Of a stretch of 64,000 bases of DNA, positions 42,079 to 50,102 are shown one piece after another; position 1 is the stretch's first letter; each line of letters starts with the position of its first letter. The translations under genes and the position numbers were made by a program. The notes beneath the pieces are model-generated. The model saw only the letters and a list, made by a program, of their open reading frames with translations. It did not search any database and had not been told where the DNA came from. Origin of the DNA: Fertoeibacter niger (GTDB taxonomy: Bacteria; Pseudomonadota; Alphaproteobacteria; Rhodobacterales; Rhodobacteraceae); NCBI RefSeq assembly GCF_009380135.2, contig NZ_WHUT02000008.1:186001-250000 (forward strand), in the 5' to 3' direction.

Positions 42079-43058
42079 CGGGCTCCGAATTCGGCGGTGG
42101 ATTGCACGGGAATTCGCAGTCTGAGGTCTGCTGCAGGCCGCAGACTCGCCAGCGTTTCCGCAAGCGCCTGCGTGCGCGGGGTGACGATGTCGCCGAAGGT
42201 CGCCACGAACTTTGCGTGGTCGGCCACGAAAGGGCGGGTCGCCTGATACGAAAGTTCGACCATCTCACGCAGTGGCTTGATCGCCAGCGACAAGAGCCGC
42301 AGTTGCCAAGGCGTGATGGCCTGAATCCGGGGGTTAAGGCCGGCGATCTCGCCCGCCTCACGGATCATCGCGCGGGTGGTTGTCACTGGGGCATTGGGCA
42401 CGTGAAACACGCCGCCGCTGGCGCGCGGGTCGGTGCCCAGAATGGCCATCGCCGTGCCGAAGTCGGGCACATAAGTGTAGCTGTGGGGAAGGTCAGGGTT
42501 GCCCAGCACCCGCACGTATGCGCCGGAAAGCAGCGCCGTGAATACCTCGGCTCCAAGGGCCGCCTGCGTGACGCCGGGGCCGAAGAAGTCTGCGCCGCGC
42601 GCCACGGCCATGTCGATCCGCCCGTCCTGAAAAGCGGCCAGCAGTGCGCGGTGCATGGCAGCGCGCGTCGATCCCTTGCGCGTTCTGGCGATCAACGGCG
42701 TCTTTTCCGTCATCGGGCCGTCGACCGGCCCGTAGCCATAGAGGTTCTCGGCCACGACCAGCCTTGCCCGCGCCGCCTCGGCCAGCCGGATGGCGTTGTC
42801 CTGCAGGGCGGGAAACTCGGTGGGCCAAAGGTGGTAGGGTGGCTGCACGCAGAAGTATATCGCAGTTGCCCCCATGGCGGCATTGCGCATGGCACCGGCA
42901 TCAGACAGGTCGGCGGTAACCACCGTGGCCCCGTTCGGCAGGCCTTCAACAGCCCCGCGGCGGTTGACAAGGCGGACGGTGTGGTCTCGGGCAAGGAGTG
43001 CACGGGCGGTGGCGAGGCCCAGCGGCCCGCTGCCAAGAACTAGGTGAAGCGAAGTCAT
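42075..43058 (-). CDS. NAD-dependent epimerase/dehydratase-like protein
   Basis: A 327-residue extended short-chain dehydrogenase-like protein. The dinucleotide motif is VLGSGPLGLATARALL, a variant of GxxGxxG, and an ENLYGYGPVDGPM segment corresponds to the YxxxK-region neighbourhood of NmrA/atypical epimerases. A canonical YxxxK is not evident, so it may be a sensor or atypical reductase. The ATG at 43058 gives a short N-terminus directly before the Rossmann strand. It sits between a membrane protein and the hydrolase in the TetR-regulated operon. Confidence 0.82.
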   Translation of the reverse strand: MTSLHLVLGSGPLGLATARALLARDHTVRLVNRRGAVEGLPNGATVVTADLSDAGAMRNAAMGATAIYFCVQPPYHLWPTEFPALQDNAIRLAEAARARLVVAENLYGYGPVDGPMTEKTPLIARTRKGSTRAAMHRALLAAFQDGRIDMAVARGADFFGPGVTQAALGAEVFTALLSGAYVRVLGNPDLPHSYTYVPDFGTAMAILGTDPRASGGVFHVPNAPVTTTRAMIREAGEIAGLNPRIQAITPWQLRLLSLAIKPLREMVELSYQATRPFVADHAKFVATFGDIVTPRTQALAETLASLRPAADLRLRIPVQSTAEFGAR

Positions 43059-43095
43059 CGAACGGGTTCCCAAATGTGAAGGGTGAAGATTCGGG

Positions 43096-43809
43096 TCAGG
43101 CGGCGGCGCGGTGCCGCAGCGCGCCCAGCAGGTGCAAACCGATCAGGATCAGCCACAGCGACAGCCCGAGAAACCCGGCGATGGTGAAAAGCGAAAAGAG
43201 ATCGCCGTTACGCCCCAGGGCGATGGCCAGCCCTTCGGCCGTGCCGATTCCGATGGTGATCGCGGTGGCAAAACCGATGCCGCCGGTCAGGCGCTTAGCC
43301 TGACGCCATTGCAGCGCCGACAGGGCCAACACGAAAAACACCAGCAGCCATTGGCCCAGATGCTCGCCAATCGCCACACCGCCCCAAGTGTTCAGGATGT
43401 CGAACACCCCTTCGGCGGCGGCCTTGGCGGTTGCGTCCCCAGTTGCATGGCGCTGCGCAAGGCCGGGGATCACGAACACCCAACGCCACAGCCCGATGGC
43501 CTGCGCCACGCCTGACAAGGCGCCAGTGATCGCCGCGAAGAGCGCCAGACGATCCGATGTGCTACGGTTTGCAGGTGTCAGTGCCAATGCGATGGATAGC
43601 GGCACAAGCAGAAGGGCTGCCCAAGCAAACGCATGCCAGGTCAGGATCAGCGGTGCGCCGCCGTCGGCAAAGCGTGACAGAGCCTCGGCTGCCGGGCGGC
43701 GCAGAATGTCGGGATAGTCATAGATCGCGACAAGATTGGCGTATGGCAGGTTAAATCCGATGGCCATTGCGATAGCAGAAAGGCCGAGAATGAGGGAACG
43801 ATCAGTCAT
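43096..43809 (-). CDS. DUF4386-like multipass membrane protein
   Basis: A 237-residue protein with about seven hydrophobic segments. It starts TDRSLILGLSAIAMAIGFNL and contains an AQAIGLWRWVFVIPGLAQRH loop and a NTWGGVAIGEHLGQW helix start. These features are those of DUF4386-type integral membrane proteins. The function is unknown. The gene lies 24 bases after the cupin gene and 37 before the epimerase gene, within the TetR-controlled set. Confidence 0.75.
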   Translation of the reverse strand: MTDRSLILGLSAIAMAIGFNLPYANLVAIYDYPDILRRPAAEALSRFADGGAPLILTWHAFAWAALLLVPLSIALALTPANRSTSDRLALFAAITGALSGVAQAIGLWRWVFVIPGLAQRHATGDATAKAAAEGVFDILNTWGGVAIGEHLGQWLLVFFVLALSALQWRQAKRLTGGIGFATAITIGIGTAEGLAIALGRNGDLFSLFTIAGFLGLSLWLILIGLHLLGALRHRAAA

Positions 43810-43833
43810 GATGGTTGCTTTCGGATGAAGGAT

Positions 43834-44349
43834 TCAATGAGTTGTGTCGGGGGCCAGTGCCGCGAAGGCGCTGAACAGCACGCGCTGCAAGCCCATCGGC
43901 AGGCCGGAAAAGTGGAGATTGGTGTCCAGCAGCAACCGTGGCAGCCGCCGCGGATCGCGCGGCATCCCGGCGGCATTGGCGCGTCCGGCTTCAGCCGAGG
44001 CCTGCATGCCGCGCAAAAACTGCTCGAACCCCACACCAGGGGTAGCGGTGCGGCGCAAGACCGCAGGAGAGTTCGACGCGTCGCAAAAGCCGTGCAGGGT
44101 TTTGGAGCGGACCGACATGCTGGCCCCAGCCGCAAGCACACGTTCAGTCTTGCCGACCTGGAACGTCACGCAGCCCTCCAGCACCTCCAAGGTCCCGGTC
44201 AGATGGGAATGGCGGTGCAGCGGACTTCCGGCCGCCCCGGCTGGAATTTCTGTCGTGAACACTAAAGCGTTCCGTTTCCGGGTCGGGTGGGGGGACTTGA
44301 GTGTGACCACATCACGTGTCACCGCGTTCTTCAGCACTGTGTCGCTCAT
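43834..44349 (-). CDS. Cupin-domain protein
   Basis: A 171-residue protein with a single cupin barrel: GSPLHRHSHLTGTLEVLEGCVTFQVG carries the two metal-binding histidines and the glutamate region, and LHGFCDASNSPAVLRRT is the second motif. The C-terminal 60 residues (RGMQASAEAGRANAAGMPRD) are helical and resemble those of cupins found beside TetR genes. It is the first gene leftward of the TetR operators, with AAGGGG before the ATG. Probable role: metal-dependent enzyme or small-molecule sensor. Confidence 0.82.
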   Translation of the reverse strand: MSDTVLKNAVTRDVVTLKSPHPTRKRNALVFTTEIPAGAAGSPLHRHSHLTGTLEVLEGCVTFQVGKTERVLAAGASMSVRSKTLHGFCDASNSPAVLRRTATPGVGFEQFLRGMQASAEAGRANAAGMPRDPRRLPRLLLDTNLHFSGLPMGLQRVLFSAFAALAPDTTH

Positions 44350-44361
44350 CGCTTCCCCTTA

Positions 44362-44375
44362 TCACCGTGTGGTGA
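44362..44375. promoter_or_regulatory. TetR operator candidate 1
   Basis: TCACCGTGTGGTGA: inverted TCACC / GGTGA arms with a four-base centre, 13 bases upstream of the cupin ATG. It belongs to a cluster of three related sites ending near 44422. Confidence 0.65.
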
Positions 44376-44384
44376 CATGCATAC

Positions 44385-44400
44385 GTCACTATACGGTGAC
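44385..44400. promoter_or_regulatory. TetR operator candidate 2
   Basis: GTCACTATACGGTGAC: GTCAC and GTGAC arms in inverted orientation with a six-base centre. Its centre is 24 bases from that of the first site. Confidence 0.65.
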
Positions 44401-44406
44401 ATGTAA

Positions 44407-44422
44407 AGTCACCATGTGGAGA
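44407..44422. promoter_or_regulatory. TetR operator candidate 3
   Basis: GTCACCATGTGGAGAC: a good left arm and a right arm with one change. It lies 22 bases (centre to centre) from the second site and 75 bases before the TetR ATG. The regular spacing suggests that several dimers bind side by side. Confidence 0.55.
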
Positions 44423-44496
44423 CAAATTTGCACACTCGGGTTGCGCGAATGCGCCGAGCGGATTATCTCCAGTCGGTGACACGACAGGAGAGCGTC

Positions 44497-45159
44497 ATGG
44501 AAGGCAACGAAAGCAGCCCGGAAGCCCCAAACGACGCGGCACTTGTCAAGGATCGCAGCCGTGATCGGGCCGCGACCGAGCGGCGAATACTTGATGCCGC
44601 CCAATCTATCCTGACCGAGCAGGGGTCGGCGGGTTTCGGGGTCAATGCCGTGGCGCGGGCCGCGGGCGTCGACAAGCAGTTGATCTATCGCTACTTCGGG
44701 GGCCTCGACGGGCTGCTTGTGGCACTTGGCGAACGCCTGGCCGAGTGGTGGCAAAACAAGCTGCTTGCGGATGCACCGGCCACGCCACAACAAAGTTATG
44801 GCGATTTGATGGAAATTCTTGCCCTCAGGTTGGTTCAAATCATGCGCAGCGAACCGCTGGCCCAGCAATGTGCTCTCTGGGAACTGACCGATGCATCAAG
44901 TCCTGTCGCCGCGATCACCGCGGCACGCGCGCGGGCGCTCGGTGCATGGATGGCCCGCGCCCGCGGTGACCTGCGGCCCCCAAAGGGTGTCGATGCCCCT
45001 GCAATCAACGCCTTGATTGTCTCTGGCATCAGCTACTTTGTTCTCGCCGGTCGAACATCGAGTAGTGTCATCGGACTTGAAACCAGGGACGAAGCAACTT
45101 GGGCGCGGATCGAGTCAGCTGTCCGCGCCCTTGTTAAGGGTGTTTATCACGCCCCATGA
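44497..45159 (+). CDS. TetR-family transcriptional regulator
   Basis: A 220-residue repressor divergent from the cupin operon. The DNA-binding helices are ERRILDAAQSILTEQGSAGF and VNAVARAAGVDKQLIYRYFG, with the usual Y-Y-F end of the recognition helix. The C-terminal ligand/dimer domain follows. The ATG at 44497 sits behind ACAGGAG; an earlier in-frame ATG at 44416 would overlap the operator sites. The three GTCACC/GGTGAC sites between it and the cupin gene are probably its targets. The ligand is unknown. Confidence 0.9.
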   Translation: MEGNESSPEAPNDAALVKDRSRDRAATERRILDAAQSILTEQGSAGFGVNAVARAAGVDKQLIYRYFGGLDGLLVALGERLAEWWQNKLLADAPATPQQSYGDLMEILALRLVQIMRSEPLAQQCALWELTDASSPVAAITAARARALGAWMARARGDLRPPKGVDAPAINALIVSGISYFVLAGRTSSSVIGLETRDEATWARIESAVRALVKGVYHAP

Positions 45160-45489
45160 GCACTCGGTCGACACGGGCCCAGACTGTTCTCTGGGGCAGA
45201 CGGCAGATTTTGTTGAAGGGATAGGCGGGCCAGAGTCTAGCCAAGCGTTTGCTTTCTGTGCGGCAGCTTGTTTCGTGGGCACCAAGATAGGTGTGTGGAG
45301 TCCGAGATGATGCAGTCGCCGTCACGGCTTTGGCGTTGACTGAACTGGATTTGCAACACGCGGATGCTGCGGACGAATTCAAAGGCATCGCCTGAAACGG
45401 CGACGTCGGCGCGCTCGCCACGCTGGACCCGAACCTGTGGCGGCGGATCCTGCGGCACGTTGATTTGAGGCGCGGCCCGGAAGGCGATG
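45160..45489. other. Decayed sequence next to a flavin-reductase fragment
   Basis: No intact gene. On the reverse strand a frame adjoining the flavin-reductase fragment reads INVPQDPPPQVRVQRGERAD and then VAVSGDAFEFVRSIRVLQIQ. It is protein-like but in a different frame and without a recognised family. This suggests a rearrangement joining parts of two genes near 45489. Confidence 0.4.
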
Positions 45490-45660
45490 CCGTATATTCG
45501 CCGCCGTGTCCTTCGGTGTGCCGTCGGGCTTGTATTCAATGCTCACGGCCATGATCGCGGGATCATGGGTCAGGATGTTGAAGAAGCTGAACGATCTTGC
45601 ATTGGGCACGCCATCCGCCGACAGCGTGGTGATCAGTGCGATGGGGCGGGGAACTACGGT
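45490..45660 (-). pseudogene. Flavin reductase-domain protein fragment
   Basis: The reverse strand reads VVPRPIALITTLSADGVPNA, then SFSFFNILTHDPAIMAVSIE, ending KDTAANIR. This is the FMN-binding core of flavin-reductase-like (flavoredoxin) proteins. Both ends are missing: the N-terminal side abuts an IS5-type element at 45662, and the other side loses frame after NIR. It is not expected to make a functional protein. Confidence 0.75.
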
Positions 45661-45661
45661 G

Positions 45662-45997
45662 GGCTCTGTTGCACAAATCTCGTGAGGGATTCATCTTGTG
45701 AATCCAGCGTGGTAGCTTGGGCGTCATGAGCAGACCCACACCCGCGACCCACAAGACCCGGGACTGGCCAGCTTATATCACCGACGAAGCCGTGCAGAGG
45801 CCAAGATGCACTGTGTGAAACTGCTGGGGCAGCGCCTGTCCGCCCGGGACTTCGACCGTCAGGTCGCAGAACTCCAACTGCGCGTTGCCGTCCTGAACGG
45901 CTTCACTGCGCTCGGCATCCCTGTCACGGAAGCTGTGGGATAAGTCCGTCTGGGGAAAGGGGAGCCTCGGCCCTCAGCTGATTTGTGCAACAGACCC
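45662..45997 (+). mobile_element. Internally deleted IS5-family insertion sequence
   Basis: The 336-base element is bounded by 17-base terminal inverted repeats, GGCTCTGTTGCACAAAT on the left and the complement of GGGTCTGTTGCACAAAT on the right (one mismatch). Inside are only the first and last parts of an IS5-type transposase gene. It cannot move by itself but keeps both ends and might be mobilised by a full-length relative. A target-site duplication was not clear. Confidence 0.85.
45726..45943 (+). pseudogene. IS5-family transposase, both ends only
   Basis: The start MSRPTPATHKTRDWPAY matches the N-terminus of IS5-type transposases. After a junction near 45775 the frame changes and the sequence encodes the C-terminus, KMHCVKLLGQRLSARDFDRQ then VAELQLRVAVLNGFTALGIP and a stop at 45941. 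The catalytic DDE core, about 250 residues, is deleted. Confidence 0.85.
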
Positions 45998-46528
45998 TGC
46001 GGCAATGGAAAAAGTGATGACGCGTCTTGCCCCCGTGCTGCGCGCACACGGATCACACATGAACATGGAAATCCTGCATGTCGGCGATGCAGGCTTCGAA
46101 TTCCCTCCGGATCAAATCCGAAAAGGTGCGCATGTCTTTTCGAGACGCAGGCAGGAACGGCCGGTCGGGGGGATGCAGGCATCGGGCCGGACCCTCGGCT
46201 GCGAACAAAGCGATCAACAGCACATGCGGTCAAGGGCATAAAGCCCCGCATCCCGGGCAGGAATTCCTTTGGCAAGGCTATTAAGCGCGATAAGCGCAAC
46301 TTATCAGGGCTATTTGGTGGCGACATGACGTATGGTAGTGGTCTGCATTATCCATCTATTATGCACATTAATCAATTTAAGTTCTGCAATAGCTACTAAT
46401 ATCCGAGAACGACAAAGTCGCCAGCCGTCAGAATCGCGGCATATGCCCTGGAAGCTGCGCAGATCTGTGCGTTGACCCCGAGGCAGCGTCATCCCGGCTC
46501 TGCGGCCGCTTTGCTGACAAGGCCGGCA
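45998..46528. other. Decayed intergenic DNA
   Basis: No complete gene. A leftward frame ending at 46053 reads RTFSDLIRREFEACIADMQD before its stop and looks like the C-terminus of a lost protein; the family was not recognised. Bases 46280-46400 are markedly A+T-rich relative to the surroundings and may be an old promoter region. Confidence 0.45.
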
Positions 46529-46747
46529 GCGTGCATGAGCAGCCGGGGGCACGCCGACATGCCGGTGGAAGGCGGGTTTGATTGTGCTGGCCGATCGGTG
46601 GCCGATGCGACTTGCGGCCTCACGCAGCGCCAGATTGCCCTCATTCAAAAGGGTCGTTGCGACGACCATCCGCCAGGCGACCAGACATTCCATCGGCCTG
46701 ATGCAGACGCAGGGCAAGTAGCCATCGAATAAGGATGATCCCGACAT
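46529..46747 (-). pseudogene. AraC-family regulator, C-terminal helix-turn-helix remnant
   Basis: The reverse strand reads RPMECLVAWRMVVATTLLNE, then LALREAASRIGHRSASTIKP and AFHRHVGVPPAAHAR. This is the second half of an AraC-type DNA-binding domain, where typical members have PxxYLxxWRMxxA and VGYxSxSxFxRAFKRxxGxxP. The preceding half is poorly preserved and no start codon or sensor domain is present. Confidence 0.7.
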
Positions 46748-47098
46748 CCCGGCTTCACCGGCAGACGCCAACGCCGTGGCCGGGGCGCGTGGTTGAAACT
46801 TGGGTCCTTGCTGCCATGCCGAGTTCTGGCGGCGATGAAACGGCAGGGTCGGGCATAGTGTCAGAACCCCGCGCTCATGACGTTCTGCCGCGCGGTCAGG
46901 CATATTGGCCCCGTTGCTTGAGCGTCAGGAATGCGCAGGCGCTTGGGTGCCGCCAGGGGCGTGCAATGTTCGCGATTGGAAAGATCGCCACAGAATAGGC
47001 AATAAAATTATTGCATATCCATAAAAAGTGCATTAGCCTTGGTCAAAGGGAGCGTTGGCAGTCGTCAGCGCGAGGCAAGTGCAGGGGGGGGGCTTTCC
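46748..47098. other. Intergenic region and promoter of the aldehyde dehydrogenase gene
   Basis: No gene recognised. The right end holds an A+T-rich segment with a candidate IclR site (47008-47024), 75 bases before the dehydrogenase start, and a run of G (ribosome binding site) just before the GTG. Confidence 0.5.
47008..47024 (+). promoter_or_regulatory. Candidate IclR site A (degenerate)
   Basis: TTATTGCATATCCATAA has the same outer arms as the better sites at 53395 and 56595 (11 of 17 bases match the 53395 site). It is flanked like them by AAA on the left. It lies in front of the aldehyde dehydrogenase-TRAP-alcohol dehydrogenase-IclR transcription unit. Confidence 0.45.
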
Positions 47099-48556
47099 GT
47101 GGCGAAAGTAACGCTGGCAGAGCGTATGCTCATCGGAGGCGAGCTCGTCGAAGCCATCGACGGTGCCTGGATCGAGAGTATCAATCCAGCAGATGAAACT
47201 GTTATCGGCCGCGTCCCGCGCGGATCTGCGGCAGATGCAGCACGGGCGGTCGAAGCGGCAAATGCAGCATTTCCTGCCTGGGCGGCGATCTCCGTCGCAG
47301 AGCGCGCCACAGCCATGCGCGCCTTCGCCGCACGGATTTCCGACCTGGCCGAAGAGTTCCTGCGAATCGAGGTGTTGGACACGGGCAATACCGTGCGGCC
47401 GATGCGCCATGACGTGAAATACTCTGTCGACAGCCTCGATTACTATGCGGGCCTCGGATATGAGCTGAAGGGTGAGACGATCCCCGCGTCGACAAGCGGG
47501 CTGCATCTGACCCTGCGCGAGCCTTACGGTGCTGTCGTGCGGATCACGCCGTTCAACCACCCGCTGATGTTTGCCGTGTCACGCACGGCAGCGGCGCTGG
47601 CGGCGGGGAATACGGTGATCGTCAAGCCCTCGGAAACCAGCCCGCTGTCAACGGCCCTTCTGGCCGAAGTTGCCCGCGAGACGCTTCCGCCCGGGGTGTT
47701 CAACATCGTGACCGGGCTTGGCGGCGAGGCTGGCGATGCCCTGGTTCGTCACCCGGGTATCCGGCGCATCGCCTTCACCGGCTCGGTTCCGACGGGCATG
47801 GCGATCCAGCGCGCCGCGGCCGAGGTTTCGGTGAAACGGGTGTCGCTGGAACTGGGCGGCAAGAATCCTTTCATCGCCTTTCCCGACTGCGATCCCGACG
47901 AGATCGCGCAGGCGGCGGTGCGGGGCATGAACTTTACCTGGCAAGGGCAATCCTGCGGGTCGACCAGCCGTCTTCTGGTGCATGAAAGCCTCCATGACGC
48001 CGTGGTGGACCGCGTTGCCGCGCTGGTCGATGCGATCCGGGTGGGCGACCCCATGAGCGAGGATACGGACATGGGTCCGATCAATTCGGCAGGGCAATAC
48101 CGGCGCGTCATGTCGATGATCCAGATGGCCAAGGATGACGGCGCACGTCTGGTATCGGGCGGAGCGCGCCCCGCCGGCAGCGATTTCACCCGCGGCTACT
48201 GGGTGCGCCCCACCGTCTTTGCGGGGGTGGAGCCGAATGCGCGCATTGCCCAGCAAGAGGTGTTCGGCCCCGTGTTGTCGGTGATCCGCTGGCGCACTGT
48301 CGAGGAGGCGATCGCCATCGCCAACAGCACCGAATTCGGGCTGACCGCCGCAATCTGGACCCATGACATTGACCGCGCGCTGAGCACGGCGCGGCAGGTG
48401 CAGTCGGGCCATGTCTGGATCAACGATGTCAGCGCGCACTACCCCGCCGTGCCCTTCGGTGGCTACAGGAACAGCGGCGTTGGCAACGAGGAATCGATCG
48501 AGGAGCTGTTCAGCTACACGCTGACCAAGGCGATCAACATTTCACTTCGGGGCTAA
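47099..48556 (+). CDS. Aldehyde dehydrogenase (NAD(P)-dependent)
   Basis: A 485-residue class 1/2-like aldehyde dehydrogenase. The catalytic cysteine is C286 in WQGQSCGSTSR and the general base E251 in SLELGGKNP. The cofactor segments VIVKPSETSP and FTGSVPTGM are present. GTG at 47099 behind a G-run is the likely start; ATG at 47126 is the alternative. Position in an aromatic-acid cluster with an alcohol dehydrogenase and ring-hydroxylating genes suggests oxidation of a benzaldehyde-type substrate to the acid. That substrate is inferred. Confidence 0.88.
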   Translation: MAKVTLAERMLIGGELVEAIDGAWIESINPADETVIGRVPRGSAADAARAVEAANAAFPAWAAISVAERATAMRAFAARISDLAEEFLRIEVLDTGNTVRPMRHDVKYSVDSLDYYAGLGYELKGETIPASTSGLHLTLREPYGAVVRITPFNHPLMFAVSRTAAALAAGNTVIVKPSETSPLSTALLAEVARETLPPGVFNIVTGLGGEAGDALVRHPGIRRIAFTGSVPTGMAIQRAAAEVSVKRVSLELGGKNPFIAFPDCDPDEIAQAAVRGMNFTWQGQSCGSTSRLLVHESLHDAVVDRVAALVDAIRVGDPMSEDTDMGPINSAGQYRRVMSMIQMAKDDGARLVSGGARPAGSDFTRGYWVRPTVFAGVEPNARIAQQEVFGPVLSVIRWRTVEEAIAIANSTEFGLTAAIWTHDIDRALSTARQVQSGHVWINDVSAHYPAVPFGGYRNSGVGNEESIEELFSYTLTKAINISLRG

Positions 48557-48569
48557 TCTTGACATAACC

Positions 48570-48585
48570 GGCCCCACACGGGGCC
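48570..48585 (+). promoter_or_regulatory. Intercistronic hairpin before dctP-like gene
   Basis: GGCCCC-ACAC-GGGGCC, 13 bases after the aldehyde dehydrogenase stop and ahead of the binding-protein ribosome site. Such hairpins can protect the downstream mRNA from exonucleases, so binding protein is made in excess over its neighbours. Confidence 0.4.
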
Positions 48586-48604
48586 ATTCCACTGGGAGGA
48601 TGGA

Positions 48605-49585
48605 ATGAAGACCATGTTCAAACCGGTCACACTTGCACTTGTGCTGACACTGACGGGCCTTGCACCAGGTGCGCGCGCCGAAACCTACAGAATGCTCAGC
48701 AGCTGGGACACCTCGACCGAGCCGGTCGCGGCCTTTGTTGCCGAGACGTTCATTCCCCAGTTCGAGGCGGCGCTTCCGGGCCACAGCGTTACCGCCTTCG
48801 GGCCGGAATCGGTCCCGCCTTTCGAACAGATGGAACCGGTGCGTGCCGGTGTCTTCCAGCTGCTGTTCACGCATACGGCCTATCACTATGGCACGACGCG
48901 CGGAGCCTTTGCGGTGGATGCCATCGGCGGCACGGTCACCGAGCGGCGCGAGGCCGGAATATGGGACGAAGTCGATCGCCACTACAATACGCTGGGCCTG
49001 AAGCTGATTGCGCTGGTGCCCGTGCCGCTAGGATTCCAGATCCAGACATCGGCCCCGCTGGTGGACGGGCAGTTCACCGGCATGTCGATCCGGGGCAGCC
49101 AGGTCTATCACGGCCTGATCAGCGAACTTGGCGGGGCACCGGTGGTGATGCCTATCGGCGAGGTCTATACCGCGCTGGATCGGGGCGTCGTGCAGGGTGC
49201 TGCCGGGCCCCTGCTGGGGGCGGTGTCGCTGGACTGGAATTCGGTCGCGACCAATCTGGTGCGGCCGCGGTTTGGAACGCCGACCTACTATCTGCTGATG
49301 AACATGGACACGTTCGAGGCGCTTCCGGCGGATCAGCAGGATGCACTTCTGCGGGTTGGGGCCGACCTTGAACTGGCGTCAGAGCCGCATTTCCAGGCCG
49401 CCATGGAGGCAGAAGAAGCAGCCCTCATCGCTTCGGGATCGACCGTGGTCGAGATCGGAGGAGACAAGGCGGCGCAGATCCCCCAGATCTGGGCGGATAC
49501 GCTGTTTTCCGCGGCGTCCGAAACCGATGCCGAGGTGTCCAACCGGCTGCGCGAGCTTGCCCGCGCGGCTGGCCTGACGCCCTGA
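48605..49585 (+). CDS. TRAP transporter solute-binding protein, DctP family
   Basis: A 326-residue periplasmic receptor. It starts behind GGGAGG, with a signal peptide (MKTMFKPVTLALVLTLTGLA ... ARA). The mature part opens YRMLSSWDTSTEPVAAFVAE. The family core LKLIALVPVPLGFQIQTSAPL is followed by GMSIRGSQVYHGLISELGGA, with the arginine that binds a substrate carboxylate (SIRG) and VVMPIGEVYTALDRGVVQGA. The ligand is therefore an organic acid, most likely the aromatic acid degraded by the cluster. Confidence 0.92.
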   Translation: MKTMFKPVTLALVLTLTGLAPGARAETYRMLSSWDTSTEPVAAFVAETFIPQFEAALPGHSVTAFGPESVPPFEQMEPVRAGVFQLLFTHTAYHYGTTRGAFAVDAIGGTVTERREAGIWDEVDRHYNTLGLKLIALVPVPLGFQIQTSAPLVDGQFTGMSIRGSQVYHGLISELGGAPVVMPIGEVYTALDRGVVQGAAGPLLGAVSLDWNSVATNLVRPRFGTPTYYLLMNMDTFEALPADQQDALLRVGADLELASEPHFQAAMEAEEAALIASGSTVVEIGGDKAAQIPQIWADTLFSAASETDAEVSNRLRELARAAGLTP

Positions 49586-49613
49586 GCATAACCGACTGAA
49601 CCGGGGAACAAGC

Positions 49614-50102
49614 ATGTCAGGCATCTTCGCACGCTGGATTCAGATCTGCACCATGATCGCGGTTGCGGCGACCTGCATGATCCTGCTGCTTACCCTGTTC
49701 GAGATCGTCATGCGGCGCAGCGGCCATCCGACCTACTGGGTTCTGGACAGCTGCGCCTACCTTCTTTGCCTCATGGTCGGCTCGGCATTTCCGGCCATCA
49801 CGGCGCGCAATGGAAATGTCGCGATTACCCTTGTCGTCGACGCGCTTCCGCAAGGTCCGCGGCGCATGACCTATCGCGGCATAGACCTGCTGAGCGGGAT
49901 CGGCTGTGCAATCGCCGCTGTTTTGTGTGTCATCGTTCTGCAACGGCAGATCGACCAGGGCATCACCACCGTCTCGGGCGTTGTCATTCCGAAATGGTGG
50001 CTGACGGCCGCCATCCTGCACGGGCTTTTGGGCAGCTGTTTGATCCATCTGCTTCACGCCGGTGCCGGCAGACCTAACCAGAAACAGGAAAGCGCCGTCT
50101 GA
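49614..50102 (+). CDS. TRAP transporter small permease, DctQ family
   Basis: A 162-residue inner-membrane protein with four hydrophobic segments, including an ATCMILLLTLFEIVMRRSG helix and the CAYLLCLMVGSAFPAITARN pair typical of DctQ. It ends one base into the start of the large permease gene (TGATG). It forms the membrane complex with the DctM-type subunit. Confidence 0.9.
   Translation: MSGIFARWIQICTMIAVAATCMILLLTLFEIVMRRSGHPTYWVLDSCAYLLCLMVGSAFPAITARNGNVAITLVVDALPQGPRRMTYRGIDLLSGIGCAIAAVLCVIVLQRQIDQGITTVSGVVIPKWWLTAAILHGLLGSCLIHLLHAGAGRPNQKQESAV

Noticed and set aside
46310-46903. 197-codon leftward gene
   Set aside because: Only an internal stretch matches an AraC helix-turn-helix; the flanks are random-looking and there is no start, so it was listed as a remnant.
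47039-47098. TTG start giving a 20-residue longer aldehyde dehydrogenase
   Set aside because: No ribosome site, and the extension is unlike family members; the GTG at 47099 sits behind a G-run at proper spacing.
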